This document shows positions 54,775 through 63,050 of a stretch of 64,000 nucleotides of DNA, piece after piece. The notes beneath the pieces were generated by a model. That model made no database searches. It saw only the letters and a program-made list of their open reading frames with translations, and was not told the origin of the DNA. The stretch's first letter is position 1, and each line of letters opens with the position of its first letter. A program made the translations under genes and the position numbers. Source of the stretch: Brasilonema angustatum HA4187-MV1 (GTDB taxonomy: Bacteria; Cyanobacteriota; Cyanobacteriia; Cyanobacteriales; Nostocaceae). The DNA lies in contig JAHHGV010000016.1 of assembly GCA_019359695.1 (NCBI GenBank), positions 62,001 through 126,000 of the forward strand. The letters run 5' to 3'.

Positions 54775-55956
54775 ATGCCGCCAGACTACTCCGGTCAAAA
54801 TCTCCGAGGGCGCTCTTTTAAAGGTCAAAACCTGACAGGAGCAAACTTTAGCGGTGCAGATATTAGAGGGGCAAATTTTACCAACGCTATTCTCAAAGAT
54901 GCTGACTTCACAGGTGCTAAAGCTGGATTACAGCGACGTTGGGTAATTGGATTACTCATAATCTCATGGCTGCTGGCAATAATATCAGGATATTTGACAT
55001 GTATGATTAGTCTATTGCCAGTATACTTTACTGAAACTGAAATAAAAAATCCTCATAATCTTTTTACTAGCATAATCTGCTTATTTGTAGTTGCAGGATT
55101 TTTTCTAATCGGTATTCGTAAGGGTTTTACAAAAGATTTAGGAGTTTCAATATTATTCATCAGCTTAATAGTCGCATCAGTTTTCATAACATTCTTTATT
55201 TACAATAATGCCTTAAGCTTAATTTCCTTGAAACCTATAGTTTTAAGCTTTTTCTTTGTTGTACCTATAGTTGTACCTATTGCCATAACTTTCTCTTTTT
55301 CCCTAGCTTGTATCACGGCTTCAGTATTTATCTTTGCTGGATACATAGCCTATCGTATAACCTGGTTCTTAGCTTCATTTTTAATATTGTCATCAGCAAT
55401 GTCTGGAAATTTGGTCATTGGTGTAATTGCATTACTTTCTGAACTGGGTATTTACATTGGTTTGGATAGCGTAACAATTGGATACAGAAAGGATACTTTT
55501 ATACGCTTTTTTGCTATAGCCTTTGCTGCTACAGGTGGAACTAGCTTCCGAGGTGCTGACCTAACTGACGCTGATTTTACTGGTGCAACCCTTAAAAGTA
55601 CAGATTTTAGAAAGGCGAAACTGGTACGCACTCGTTTTTACGAATCAAAATATCTCTACTTTGCCAGAGTCGGTAATTCGATATTATCTAACTTATCTGT
55701 TTTGTTTTTGCTTCTTACAGGCGATGGTAGGGGAAAATCCTATGCTGGTGCTAACCTGAAAGGTGCAAATCTCATAGGCGCAGACTTGAAAGAAGCCAAT
55801 CTCAAAGGCGCTGACATAACTGAAGCCACCTTCCAACGGGCTTGTTTAGAATCGGCAAACCTAACTCTTACTCAAGCTGTTGGTACTGATTTTACCAGCG
55901 CCCAAATGACTGGTGCTTGCGTAGAAGCGTGGAATATTGAAAGTACGAGGCATTAG
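54775..55956 (+). CDS. Pentapeptide-repeat membrane protein
   Basis: 393 residues. A first pentapeptide block (NLRGRSFKGQNLTGANFSGA and DIRGANFTNAILKDADFTGA, residues ~8-48) precedes six or seven hydrophobic helices (54-250). A second block follows (TSFRGADLTDADFTGATLKS and SYAGANLKGANLIGADLKEA onwards, ~255-385). A(D/N)LxX repeats form a right-handed quadrilateral beta-helix. The protein ends EAWNIESTRH; in relatives NIEST is followed by a further domain. Here that domain appears out of frame downstream. Function unknown. Confidence 0.85.
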   Translation: MPPDYSGQNLRGRSFKGQNLTGANFSGADIRGANFTNAILKDADFTGAKAGLQRRWVIGLLIISWLLAIISGYLTCMISLLPVYFTETEIKNPHNLFTSIICLFVVAGFFLIGIRKGFTKDLGVSILFISLIVASVFITFFIYNNALSLISLKPIVLSFFFVVPIVVPIAITFSFSLACITASVFIFAGYIAYRITWFLASFLILSSAMSGNLVIGVIALLSELGIYIGLDSVTIGYRKDTFIRFFAIAFAATGGTSFRGADLTDADFTGATLKSTDFRKAKLVRTRFYESKYLYFARVGNSILSNLSVLFLLLTGDGRGKSYAGANLKGANLIGADLKEANLKGADITEATFQRACLESANLTLTQAVGTDFTSAQMTGACVEAWNIESTRH

Positions 55957-56138
55957 AACAAGTGAAAGCTTTAGCAGAAGCTGGGAAAAATCCTCAAGAA
56001 GGAGCGATGCAAAAGGGAGCGAAAACGGCTATGAAGATTTTAAAAGGTACAGTTGCTGGCTTACCGAGTGCAGCAACATTGGTTGAGGCGTGTAGCAAAC
56101 TGTTGCCGCTGATTTCCAAGTTTCTGGGTTTAGGCTAA
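55947..56138 (+). pseudogene. Detached C-terminal domain of the pentapeptide protein
   Basis: In the -1 frame relative to the pentapeptide gene, 63 codons read EALEQVKALAEAGKNPQEGA, MQKGAKTAMKILKGTVAGLP and VEACSKLLPLISKFLGLG before TAA. This resembles the helical C-terminal module common at the end of cyanobacterial pentapeptide and effector-associated proteins. It overlaps the last four codons of the intact gene. A deletion with frame change probably cut it off. Confidence 0.65.
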
Positions 56139-56205
56139 GTATAAAGCTTTTCATACGAAATTGTGTTCTGTTGTAGTAGCTGGCTCTGGGGAGATTGCTA
56201 CCCTA

Positions 56206-56281
56206 TGGCTGACGCCACGCCAGAAGGCTATCGGGAAGCCGCCCTCCGGGCGTCTACGCTCCACTTCGTTTCACTCGCAAT
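56206..56281. repeat. GC-rich palindromic repeat, inverted relative to 34226-34560
   Basis: TCGGGAAGCCGCCCTCCGGG followed by CGTCTACG is the reverse complement of a block near 34335-34365. The surrounding GCTGACGCCACGCCAG and CTCCACTTCGTTTC belong to the same mosaic. Confidence 0.75.
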
Positions 56282-56338
56282 GACGAGAGGTATTACCTTG
56301 ATCGCACTTCCCCTTCAGCCCTACAAGCAACACCATTT

Positions 56339-56487
56339 AGGACTTACGCAAGCGTCACAATATAAGGTCAACTGGCACATATATTTCAAACTGAGGTAAA
56401 TGCTCGTAAATCTTGATTTATAAACGTTATAGTCAAATTATACCCGTGTGACAGTTGGAATAAAAATGTGCCAGTTGCGTAAGTCCT
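56339..56487. mobile_element. MITE, 149 bp
   Basis: Perfect 13-bp terminal inverted repeats AGGACTTACGCAA and TTGCGTAAGTCCT. A second inner pair, CAACTGGCACAT and ATGTGCCAGTTG, lies 20 bases in on the left and directly adjoining on the right. It contains no gene. The core GGACTTACGCA is flanked by TTA on the left and TGA on the right, which fits the TNA target of some IS5-type elements. Confidence 0.8.
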
Positions 56488-56692
56488 GACCATTGTTCGT
56501 TTCCTAATGCATATGCACAGACTTGTTTATTCGTCAAGATTCAGTGAACAATTTATTGAGATAAGAGAGTTGTTCACTTCAACGCAGGATGATCGAAAAT
56601 TTAGGCAGTTGGACAACTGGAATTTAATCAATTCCAAAAAAGTTGTCGTCTTTTTGATGAAAAATAATTTTTGATTTTTGTTTTTTGATTTT

Positions 56693-56785
56693 ATGAGTTT
56701 GTCTGATTTTCCCAATCTCTGGGTACCTTTGGCGCTTTTAGGGTTAATTATCATTGCTGCTGTCTTTTTCAGCCGCAGCAGCTAA
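56693..56785 (+). CDS. Possible 30-residue single-span membrane protein
   Basis: The frame starts MSLSDFPNLW, continues VPLALLGLIIIAAVFF and ends SRSS. This is one hydrophobic helix with a short hydrophilic start and end, the shape of small photosynthetic or respiratory subunits. I do not match it to any named one, and no ribosome site is visible. Located 171 bp before efp. Confidence 0.35.
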   Translation: MSLSDFPNLWVPLALLGLIIIAAVFFSRSS

Positions 56786-56956
56786 TATCATGTTGCTGGC
56801 ATACTAAAAAAGTGAAGTTCGCAGGGAAAGTCGGGGAGGAAGGATAACTGTTGGTTTTTGACTAAGTACTAATAACTAATGATCAAAGAAATAACTAATC
56901 ACTCCTATTGGAGGTTAAAATAAATCCCGATTGTCTCCCAAAATTTTAAAAGCTTC

Positions 56957-57514
56957 ATGATCTCCAGCAACGATTTTCGACCCGGTGTTTCGATAGTATT
57001 AGATGGGTCCGTCTGGCGCGTGGTGGAATTCCTCCACGTTAAGCCAGGAAAAGGTTCTGCTTTTGTGCGGACGAAATTGAAAAATGTTCAAAGTGGAAGC
57101 GTGGTGGAAAAAACGTTCCGCGCTGGTGAAACAGTTCCACAAGCTAACCTGGAAAAAAGCATAATGCAGCATACCTATAAAGAAGGTGATGAATACGTCT
57201 TTATGGATATGGAAACATATGAAGAAGGCAGATTGAGTGCCTCACAGATTGGCGATCGCGTAAAATACCTCAAAGAAGGTATGGAAGCCAATGTTATTCG
57301 CTGGGGCGACCAAGTCCTGGAAGTTGAGTTGCCTAACTCCGTAGTATTGGAAATTGTCCAAACAGATCCAGGTGTTAAGGGTGACACTGCTACTGGTGGT
57401 TCTAAGCCTGCAACTTTGGAAACGGGAGCAATGGTGATGGTTCCTTTGTTTATTTCTCAAGGAGAACGCATCCGTATAGACACCCGTGACGATAAATACC
57501 TTGGCAGGGAGTAA
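56957..57514 (+). CDS. efp: Translation elongation factor P
   Basis: 185 residues, normal length. It enters the ribosome E site and relieves stalling at proline runs. The KOW-like first domain has [20 protein letters not shown] and the loop [10 protein letters not shown] with Lys32 at the tip that reaches the peptidyl site. Two OB domains follow, ending [13 protein letters not shown]. accB lies 132 bp downstream, a conserved cyanobacterial pair. Confidence 0.97.
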   Translation: MISSNDFRPGVSIVLDGSVWRVVEFLHVKPGKGSAFVRTKLKNVQSGSVVEKTFRAGETVPQANLEKSIMQHTYKEGDEYVFMDMETYEEGRLSASQIGDRVKYLKEGMEANVIRWGDQVLEVELPNSVVLEIVQTDPGVKGDTATGGSKPATLETGAMVMVPLFISQGERIRIDTRDDKYLGRE

Positions 57515-57646
57515 CTTTCTTCTCACCTCTAGATGTAAATCCCAATTTTCATCTATAACAGGGATTCCCATCCCTGCCTAACTATACAAATTCATTTCAA
57601 AAGATAAAGTCTCTCTACGACCTAATTGCATGAGGTAAGGAAAACT

Positions 57647-58198
57647 GTGCCATTGGACTTTAATGAAATCCGCCAACTGTTGACAACCATTGCACAAACG
57701 GACATTGCAGAAGTCACGCTCAAAAGTGACGATTTTGAACTCACAGTTCGTAAGGCTGTAAGCGTTCCTCCAATGTTGTCAACAGCACCTCAAGCGGGGT
57801 TAGGGGCGGTTGGTACACCAAACACACCAGTTCCACCGCCTATCCCCTTAGTGATGTCGCCTCCGACCGTAACGGGAACCTTGCCAAATCGCGGTATTGA
57901 CAGCAACACTGGGGGCGTACAGTCACCACCGATTGGTTCTTCTGTCATAGAACAGAAGTTTGTCGAAATCCCTTCCCCGATGGTAGGAACGTTTTATCGT
58001 TCGCCGAGTCCAGGCGAAGCACCATTTGTGCAAGTCGGCGATCGCATTAGGAGCGGTCAAACTGTATGTATCATAGAAGCCATGAAACTCATGAATGAAA
58101 TTGAAGCCGAAGTATCCGGACAAGTCATAGAAATTCTCGTACAAAACGGTGAACCAGTGGAATATGGTCAACCTTTGATGCGAATTAACCCAGATTAA
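57647..58198 (+). CDS. accB: Biotin carboxyl carrier protein of acetyl-CoA carboxylase
   Basis: 183 residues from a GTG at 57647, which follows GAGGTAAGG by six bases; the frame is open from a TTG at 57626 but homologues begin [16 protein letters not shown]. The N-terminal domain binds the carboxylase. A Pro/Val-rich linker (~55-95) leads to the biotinyl domain with the target Lys in [15 protein letters not shown]. Carries CO2 on biotin for malonyl-CoA synthesis in the cytoplasm. Confidence 0.96.
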   Translation: MPLDFNEIRQLLTTIAQTDIAEVTLKSDDFELTVRKAVSVPPMLSTAPQAGLGAVGTPNTPVPPPIPLVMSPPTVTGTLPNRGIDSNTGGVQSPPIGSSVIEQKFVEIPSPMVGTFYRSPSPGEAPFVQVGDRIRSGQTVCIIEAMKLMNEIEAEVSGQVIEILVQNGEPVEYGQPLMRINPD

Positions 58199-58238
58199 GT
58201 ATTAATCTATATATCGATGCCTAGTTGTTAAATTTTTA

Positions 58239-58607
58239 ATGAGTCCTTACGGGTCTGCCCTGATGAAACAAGCGTTGCCTGTACCGCCAGAAGTCGTGCA
58301 ACAAGTGGCTGAATACTTCAGCCTCTTGAGTGAACCTATGCGCCTACGGCTGTTGCATTTGCTGCGAGATGAAGAAAAATGCGTGCAAGAATTGGTAGAG
58401 GCAACACAGACTTCTCAGGCTAATGTATCAAAACATTTGAAGGTCATGTGGCAAGCCGGAATCCTTAGTCGTCGCAGTGAAGGAACCTGTGCCTATTACC
58501 GAGTTGAAGATGAAATGATTTTTGAATTGTGTAACAGGGTTTGCGATCGACTAGCCTCCAGGTTAGAACAGCAAGCCCGTAATTTTCGGATCTTAAATAC
58601 CAAGTAA
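58239..58607 (+). CDS. ArsR/SmtB-family transcriptional regulator
   Basis: 122 residues. The winged helix has LLSEPMRLRLLHLLRDEEKC, VQELVEATQTSQANVSKHLK (recognition helix) and VMWQAGILSRRSEGTCAYYR (wing). The alpha3 CxC metal box is only KCVQE with one Cys; two further Cys sit in the C-terminal helix (ELCNRVCDRL), so the effector may be a metal, sulfide or a redox signal. An internal ATG at 58263 is also possible. It stands alone, 40 bp after accB. Confidence 0.88.
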   Translation: MSPYGSALMKQALPVPPEVVQQVAEYFSLLSEPMRLRLLHLLRDEEKCVQELVEATQTSQANVSKHLKVMWQAGILSRRSEGTCAYYRVEDEMIFELCNRVCDRLASRLEQQARNFRILNTK

Positions 58608-58620
58608 TTCTTGAGAAAAA

Positions 58621-58668
58621 CGGGCTAGCCCCTTAGGGGGCGCTACGCAAACGCCCCGCTACGCTAAC
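58621..58668. repeat. GC-rich palindromic insert
   Basis: CGGGCTAGCCCC, TTAGGGGGCGCTACGC and AAACGCCCCGCTACGC form overlapping inverted repeats of the same class as at 34226-34560. The gap 58608-58898 otherwise shows nothing clear. Confidence 0.65.
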
Positions 58669-58898
58669 AAAATGCAGAACACAGAACACAAAATAACTCC
58701 ACGGGCGAGTCCGCGCTTATTCAGTATTAAACTGAACATTTTTGGTGCAAAGGTACTAAACAAAGTGAATAGACTGATGTCTTAGTATTTACTTTATATT
58801 TGGAACACTTAAAACAGAAAGTGAGATTATAATCACATAATCAGCTTTCTGTCAATGCTTAATTCAGAGATGTTATTCTAGATGGTTAAGGCAAAGTG

Positions 58899-59375
58899 AT
58901 GCAAAATCAAACCCCAATCGGACAAATATCTGTGGAGAAGCATTTCCCTTTAACGACTGTAGGGGCACTTGCTGTTAATCCTCATGGACAAGTCTTAATA
59001 GTCAAAACGACCAAGTGGCGAGGCACATGGGGTGTACCGGGAGGTAAAGTGGAATGGGGCGAAACGCTAGAAGCTGCAGTGAAAAGAGAGTTTCGAGAAG
59101 AAGTTGGTTTAGAGTTGACTGATGTACGCTTTGGGTTGCTACAAGAAGCAGTTCTAGATTCACAATTTGTGCAGGAAGCCCATTTCATTATGGTGAACTA
59201 CTACGCGTTCTCGAAGGGCGAAACCATCACACCCAACGAAGAAATTGAGGAATGGGCATGGGTTACTCCCCAAAGGGCAACAGAGTATCCTCTTAATACC
59301 TACACCCGCGTATTGATTTTGGATTATCTGCAAAAGCAAATCGATAAACTATATCACAATAAAGTTCAACAATAA
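58899..59375 (+). CDS. NUDIX hydrolase of the pterin-like cluster
   Basis: 158 residues from the ATG at 58899, with AAGG eight bases before; a GTG at 58896 is in frame. Nudix box GGKVEWGETLEAAVKREFRE followed by EVGLEL, preceded by TTKWRGTWGVP. MutT-type enzymes of this size can remove pyrophosphate from dihydroneopterin triphosphate, which would fit its neighbours, but other substrates are equally possible. The stop TAA shares its last A with the ATG of the SDR gene. Confidence 0.9.
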   Translation: MQNQTPIGQISVEKHFPLTTVGALAVNPHGQVLIVKTTKWRGTWGVPGGKVEWGETLEAAVKREFREEVGLELTDVRFGLLQEAVLDSQFVQEAHFIMVNYYAFSKGETITPNEEIEEWAWVTPQRATEYPLNTYTRVLILDYLQKQIDKLYHNKVQQ

Positions 59376-60094
59376 TGCTAAAAAAAGCCCTCGTAACCGG
59401 CTCGTCGGGAGGAATTGGACGGGCGATCGCCCTCAAGCTAGCGAGTCAAGGATTTGATATCGCATTTCACTATAACCGGAGTGGAGAAGCCGCAAGTAAA
59501 GCTAGTGAGGAAGCAGCGACTCATGGAGTCAAAGCGATCGCCCTCCAAGCAGATGTGACCAATCCCGATCAAGCTAAGTCCTTGGTAGAACGTGCAGCCA
59601 AAGAACTTGGTGGCTTGTCAGTTGTTGTTAATAATGTTGGCAATTTCCTCTACAAACTAACTAGCGAAACATCAGTAGAAGAGTGGCAGGAAGTTCTTGA
59701 CTCCAATCTTAATGCCACTTTCTACATTACTCAAGCAGCACTTCCCCATCTTAAAGCATCTCATTGGGGACGGATAGTCAATTTCGCTTGCGCCAGCGCC
59801 CAGAATCTAGTGGCGCGCCAGAAAGATACAGGTTATATCATCGCTAAAACTGGTATAATCATCTATACCAAATCTTTAGCTCAGGAGCTAATTAAAGACA
59901 ATATTACTGCTAATGTAGTGTCCCCAGGAGTCGTAGAAAATTCCATTGGTTTGGAAGAAACGATCCCCAAGCTACCGACAAAACGACCGGCAACCTTAGA
60001 AGAAATAAGTAATGCTGTTTGTTTTTTTATTAGTCCCGAGGCAGATTACATTACAGGACAAATTTTGGAGGTATCGGGAGGTTGGAAATTGTAG
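59375..60094 (+). CDS. Short-chain dehydrogenase/reductase
   Basis: 239 residues. Cofactor loop VTGSSGGIGRAIAL, NNVGNF in place of the NNAG motif, catalytic Ser in VNFACASAQNL and YxxxK in DTGYIIAKTG. It ends EADYITGQILEVSGGWKL, as in FabG-like reductases. The basic residue that reads NADPH is probably in FHYNRSGEAA. It may reduce a ketone, an acyl-ACP or a pterin (pteridine-reductase-like SDRs exist), and the context favours the last. Translation is coupled to the NUDIX gene by the TAATG overlap. Confidence 0.88.
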   Translation: MLKKALVTGSSGGIGRAIALKLASQGFDIAFHYNRSGEAASKASEEAATHGVKAIALQADVTNPDQAKSLVERAAKELGGLSVVVNNVGNFLYKLTSETSVEEWQEVLDSNLNATFYITQAALPHLKASHWGRIVNFACASAQNLVARQKDTGYIIAKTGIIIYTKSLAQELIKDNITANVVSPGVVENSIGLEETIPKLPTKRPATLEEISNAVCFFISPEADYITGQILEVSGGWKL

Positions 60095-60250
60095 TAGGAA
60101 ATTAGTTAGTTTCCGCGACACAATACTTTCCAGACAGTAAAAACATTCATAATTCAATGGTTTGACGAAATCTTTGCCTATTTTGGCAAGATAACTACAA
60201 ATGCTGTAGTCGAAGATCTTAAAAATAAGTTGAAGCTGATTAAAAGGTCT

Positions 60251-60293
60251 GCTTATGTGTTTAGTACTTTTCAAAAGTACTAAACACATAAGC
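60251..60293. promoter_or_regulatory. 43-bp perfect palindrome before the DHPS-like gene
   Basis: GCTTATGTGTTTAGTACTTTT (60251-60271) and its exact reverse complement (60273-60293) are separated by one C. It lies 157 bp after the SDR stop and 87 bp before the DHPS-like start. As RNA it makes a ~19-bp hairpin with a 5-base loop but has no following U-run, so a regulator site or RNA-processing element is as likely as a terminator. Confidence 0.6.
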
Positions 60294-60379
60294 TTATTGA
60301 CCTAGTCTTTCAACTTCTAGTTTGGCATAACAGGTACTGGAAAACCCAAAATTCTTCTTCATTACTAACAAAGTTAAAA

Positions 60380-61273
60380 ATGCTTACTCTCGAAGATATC
60401 TACAACATTTATGCAAAGCATCAAGATTCATTCAATGCCAAAGTTGAAGAGTTTACAATTGGAAACAAGCACTTTAATTTTAATTCTAGACAAGCAATTT
60501 TAGGAGTCGTTAATCTTTCCACTGATTCTTGGTATAAGAATAGCATTTGTTACAGTTCGGAACAAGCGGTTCGTCGTGGAGTAGTGTTAACAGATCAAGG
60601 AGCCGATATTGTAGACATTGGTACTGAGTCTACAGCATTAACAGCCGCAAGAGTTGAAGATTTTCAACAAAAAAGTCAACTTCTACCTGTTCTTAAAACT
60701 CTCAATCAAAAAGGTGTGTTGACTTCAATTGAAACCTACTACACGGAAGTAGCTAGAGAATGTTTACGGGCAGGCGCAAATGTCATCAACTTAACTGGAG
60801 GTGAGAACAGTCAAGACATTTATCGGGCGGTTTCTGAGTTCGACGCAGGAATTATTATCTGTTATCTTCAGGGAAAAAATGTTAGAGAGGTTGGTGAGTT
60901 TACGTTTACTGAAGATCCAATAGATTTAGTATATGATTATTTTGCCAAAGAGATAGAAACAGCCACTAAACTAGGTGTAAGAAAAATATTTATTGACCCA
61001 GGAATGGGTTTTGGATATCAAAATTTTTACTACAAACACAAGTCGCAGCGAATTCGATATCAAATCCAAACTCTTTTAAATTCTTTTAGGCTGAGAAAGT
61101 TGGGGTTCCCAGTTTGCAATATAGTTCCTACTGCACTGGAATGTTTTGGAGAAGAATTCAGAAGTTCTCAGGCTTTTACGGCAGTTTTAGCAATATTGGG
61201 AAAAAGCGATCTCCTCAGAACTCATGAAGTTGCTAAAGTTAAAGGAGTTTTAGATACTCTCAGTTTATTTTAA
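60380..61273 (+). CDS. Divergent dihydropteroate-synthase-like pterin-binding protein
   Basis: 297 residues, with a TIM-barrel DHPS fold. Pterin-side residues of classical FolP have counterparts: Asn45 in LGVVNLSTDSW, Asp79 in IVDIGTES, Asn137 in ANVINLTGG and Asp206 in FIDPGMGFG. The end LLRTHEVAKVKGV aligns with the RVHDV motif (Arg280, His282). Asp96 (in SVDT) is replaced by Glu118 (SIETY). The pABA-side Arg of STRPG is absent (STALTAA), and the Lys of SRKSF is missing (NIVPTALECFG). It probably binds a pterin but may not join pABA. The 35-residue N-terminus before the barrel is extra. Confidence 0.8.
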   Translation: MLTLEDIYNIYAKHQDSFNAKVEEFTIGNKHFNFNSRQAILGVVNLSTDSWYKNSICYSSEQAVRRGVVLTDQGADIVDIGTESTALTAARVEDFQQKSQLLPVLKTLNQKGVLTSIETYYTEVARECLRAGANVINLTGGENSQDIYRAVSEFDAGIIICYLQGKNVREVGEFTFTEDPIDLVYDYFAKEIETATKLGVRKIFIDPGMGFGYQNFYYKHKSQRIRYQIQTLLNSFRLRKLGFPVCNIVPTALECFGEEFRSSQAFTAVLAILGKSDLLRTHEVAKVKGVLDTLSLF

Positions 61274-61327
61274 TGTTTATATCTTTCTTTGATGGTAAGT
61301 TATTAGGAGCTTCCCTAACCAGCGAAT

Positions 61328-62491
61328 ATGTCAAATTTTATGGCGATTGGAAATCAAGATCGATATAAGAGTGCAGTTAACCACTACTTATCCCCCAAAA
61401 GGAAAGATAGCGTCAAAAGCGAATGGGAGGAACTGTTTTCATGCACAGTGATTGGTCAGGCTATCCAAAAACTAGAACAGACATACTCTCCTAAATCATT
61501 ACGGATTATGGATTTTGGATGTGGAATAGGTGGAGGATTGGTTTTAGTTCAAAATGCTTTGGATTATGTCGGACTTCACGGTAAAGATATCTACTATTTC
61601 GGTTTGGATAACAGCTTGGAAATGGTTAAAGTAGCTGAAAAAAAATGGGAAGACACTCCCAATGTCAATTTTCAAGTAACTGATTTTAGGTTCAACATTC
61701 CAGACCAACCAACAGAAATTTATTTATCTTGTGGTGTCCCCTATTCCCATCTCACAAAAGAAGAAACCCGACATACTTTAGAAAATATATTTAGGGTGAT
61801 TAAAAAAAATCAAACCCAATCTCTAGTGGTTATTGATGTTTTAGGACAATACTCAATAGAATGGGTATCACAGTGGAATCACAGTCGTTGGCCTTATCGA
61901 ATGAGCTTTTTAGCAGAAGGGCAAGAGCAAGAATCCATGATGATGACTTGCTACTACAGTCCTGAACTGAAGCAAATGATCCATGAAGCTGCCGAACAGG
62001 AGAATTGTAAAATTTCTGACCTGGAGTTTTTTGATCGATCAATTATGGTCGGACGTCATACATCAACCCGAGAATATAATCCTGTTATCCCCCCCTATCG
62101 TGAAGTGATTAACTCCTTGTACAAATCTGAGGACATAACAGATTTTCAAGAATTACTGTTTCGGTGTGAATTGCCTCTTGCACCATCTCCTGTGAAGGAG
62201 TTCTTCGAGAAATTTTCTCAAATGTGGAATCAGTTGGTTCTGGAAGCGGCGGAATTTTGTGGGGAACATCTTAATATTCAAGATAACATTTCATTGCCAG
62301 AACAAGCGGCAGAATTGAAACAAGAATTATCACGGCTTCAAGAAAGTAACTTTGATCATGGCAATTTTCGTGCCAATTTTGTTGAACCAACTTTAGCCAA
62401 GTATTTGTGTCGGTTGGAATCAAGCGCACAACCCGGTCTGGGAGTAGGTCATACTCTGATTGCTATACTTTCTGTAAATGGAAAAGACTGA
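61328..62491 (+). CDS. Class I SAM-dependent methyltransferase with C-terminal extension
   Basis: 387 residues. The SAM fold shows motif I RIMDFGCGIGGGL (62-70), the acidic strand-2 residue in YYFGLDNSLEMVKVAEKKW, NVNFQVTDFRF (motif II region) and YLSCGVPYSHLTKEETRHTL. About 150 residues beyond the fold (from VIPPYREVINSLYK) look helical and match nothing I recognise. It follows the DHPS-like gene by 54 bp on the same strand, so it probably acts on the same product. Confidence 0.8.
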   Translation: MSNFMAIGNQDRYKSAVNHYLSPKRKDSVKSEWEELFSCTVIGQAIQKLEQTYSPKSLRIMDFGCGIGGGLVLVQNALDYVGLHGKDIYYFGLDNSLEMVKVAEKKWEDTPNVNFQVTDFRFNIPDQPTEIYLSCGVPYSHLTKEETRHTLENIFRVIKKNQTQSLVVIDVLGQYSIEWVSQWNHSRWPYRMSFLAEGQEQESMMMTCYYSPELKQMIHEAAEQENCKISDLEFFDRSIMVGRHTSTREYNPVIPPYREVINSLYKSEDITDFQELLFRCELPLAPSPVKEFFEKFSQMWNQLVLEAAEFCGEHLNIQDNISLPEQAAELKQELSRLQESNFDHGNFRANFVEPTLAKYLCRLESSAQPGLGVGHTLIAILSVNGKD

Positions 62492-63050
62492 TCAAATGTG
62501 AGAATTTTTATCTAAGGTTAATAGACTCGTCCGACATATAAACTCTGCACAACAAAGTAGTAGAAGAGGAAAGAAAAATCCACTACTTAGAAAGAAAAAT
62601 AAGCATTGTGCTTTGTTATATCCACAAACATTCACTAGGAATAAAACAAATTCAAGCTTATAAAAAAAGATGCTCGCGTGTGTGGCGGCTGCTTTGTACT
62701 ATCGCTTTTTCTACTAGTAGTTCTATCTTTTTCTACTTTGAACTATCAGTAACGATGTAGATATCTGATTGCTATAGGACTCCTATTTGATTTTTGAAAA
62801 AAACTCCGTACACCTTTATTGCTTCTTCCCTGTTAAGCCTTCCCTGTTCTCTGCCCTGACGAGTTAGTATGGCTCCGCCACGCAAGCTAACAGAAATCAA
62901 ACCGGATTCCTATATATTAACTGAATGTCTGCAAGACTTAGTTTTAAAGCCTTGCATAAACTTTGTTTGCAGTTTTCGGAGGCGTCTAAGTGTCAAACGA
63001 ACGGTGTGACAATCTTTAGATTCAACAAAGTTATCTTTCTGTGAAAAATT
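62492..63050. other. Gene-free region between methyltransferase and HAD genes
   Basis: No reading frame is supported. It includes copy C of the dispersed repeat and short A/T-rich direct repeats (CTACTTAG, TAGAAAGAAAAA) near 62560-62600. A promoter for the HAD gene may be here. Confidence 0.5.
62772..62854 (-). repeat. Dispersed repeat, copy C
   Basis: Minus-strand reading: GAACAGGGAAGGCTTAACAG, GGAAGAAGCAATAAAGGTGT, then CAAAAATCAAATAGGAGTCC and TATAG. Same family as copies A (8730) and B (24455). Confidence 0.75.

Noticed and set aside
56163..56399. 78-codon plus-strand frame
   Set aside because: It runs through the palindromic repeat and into the MITE end, so it is repeat-derived.
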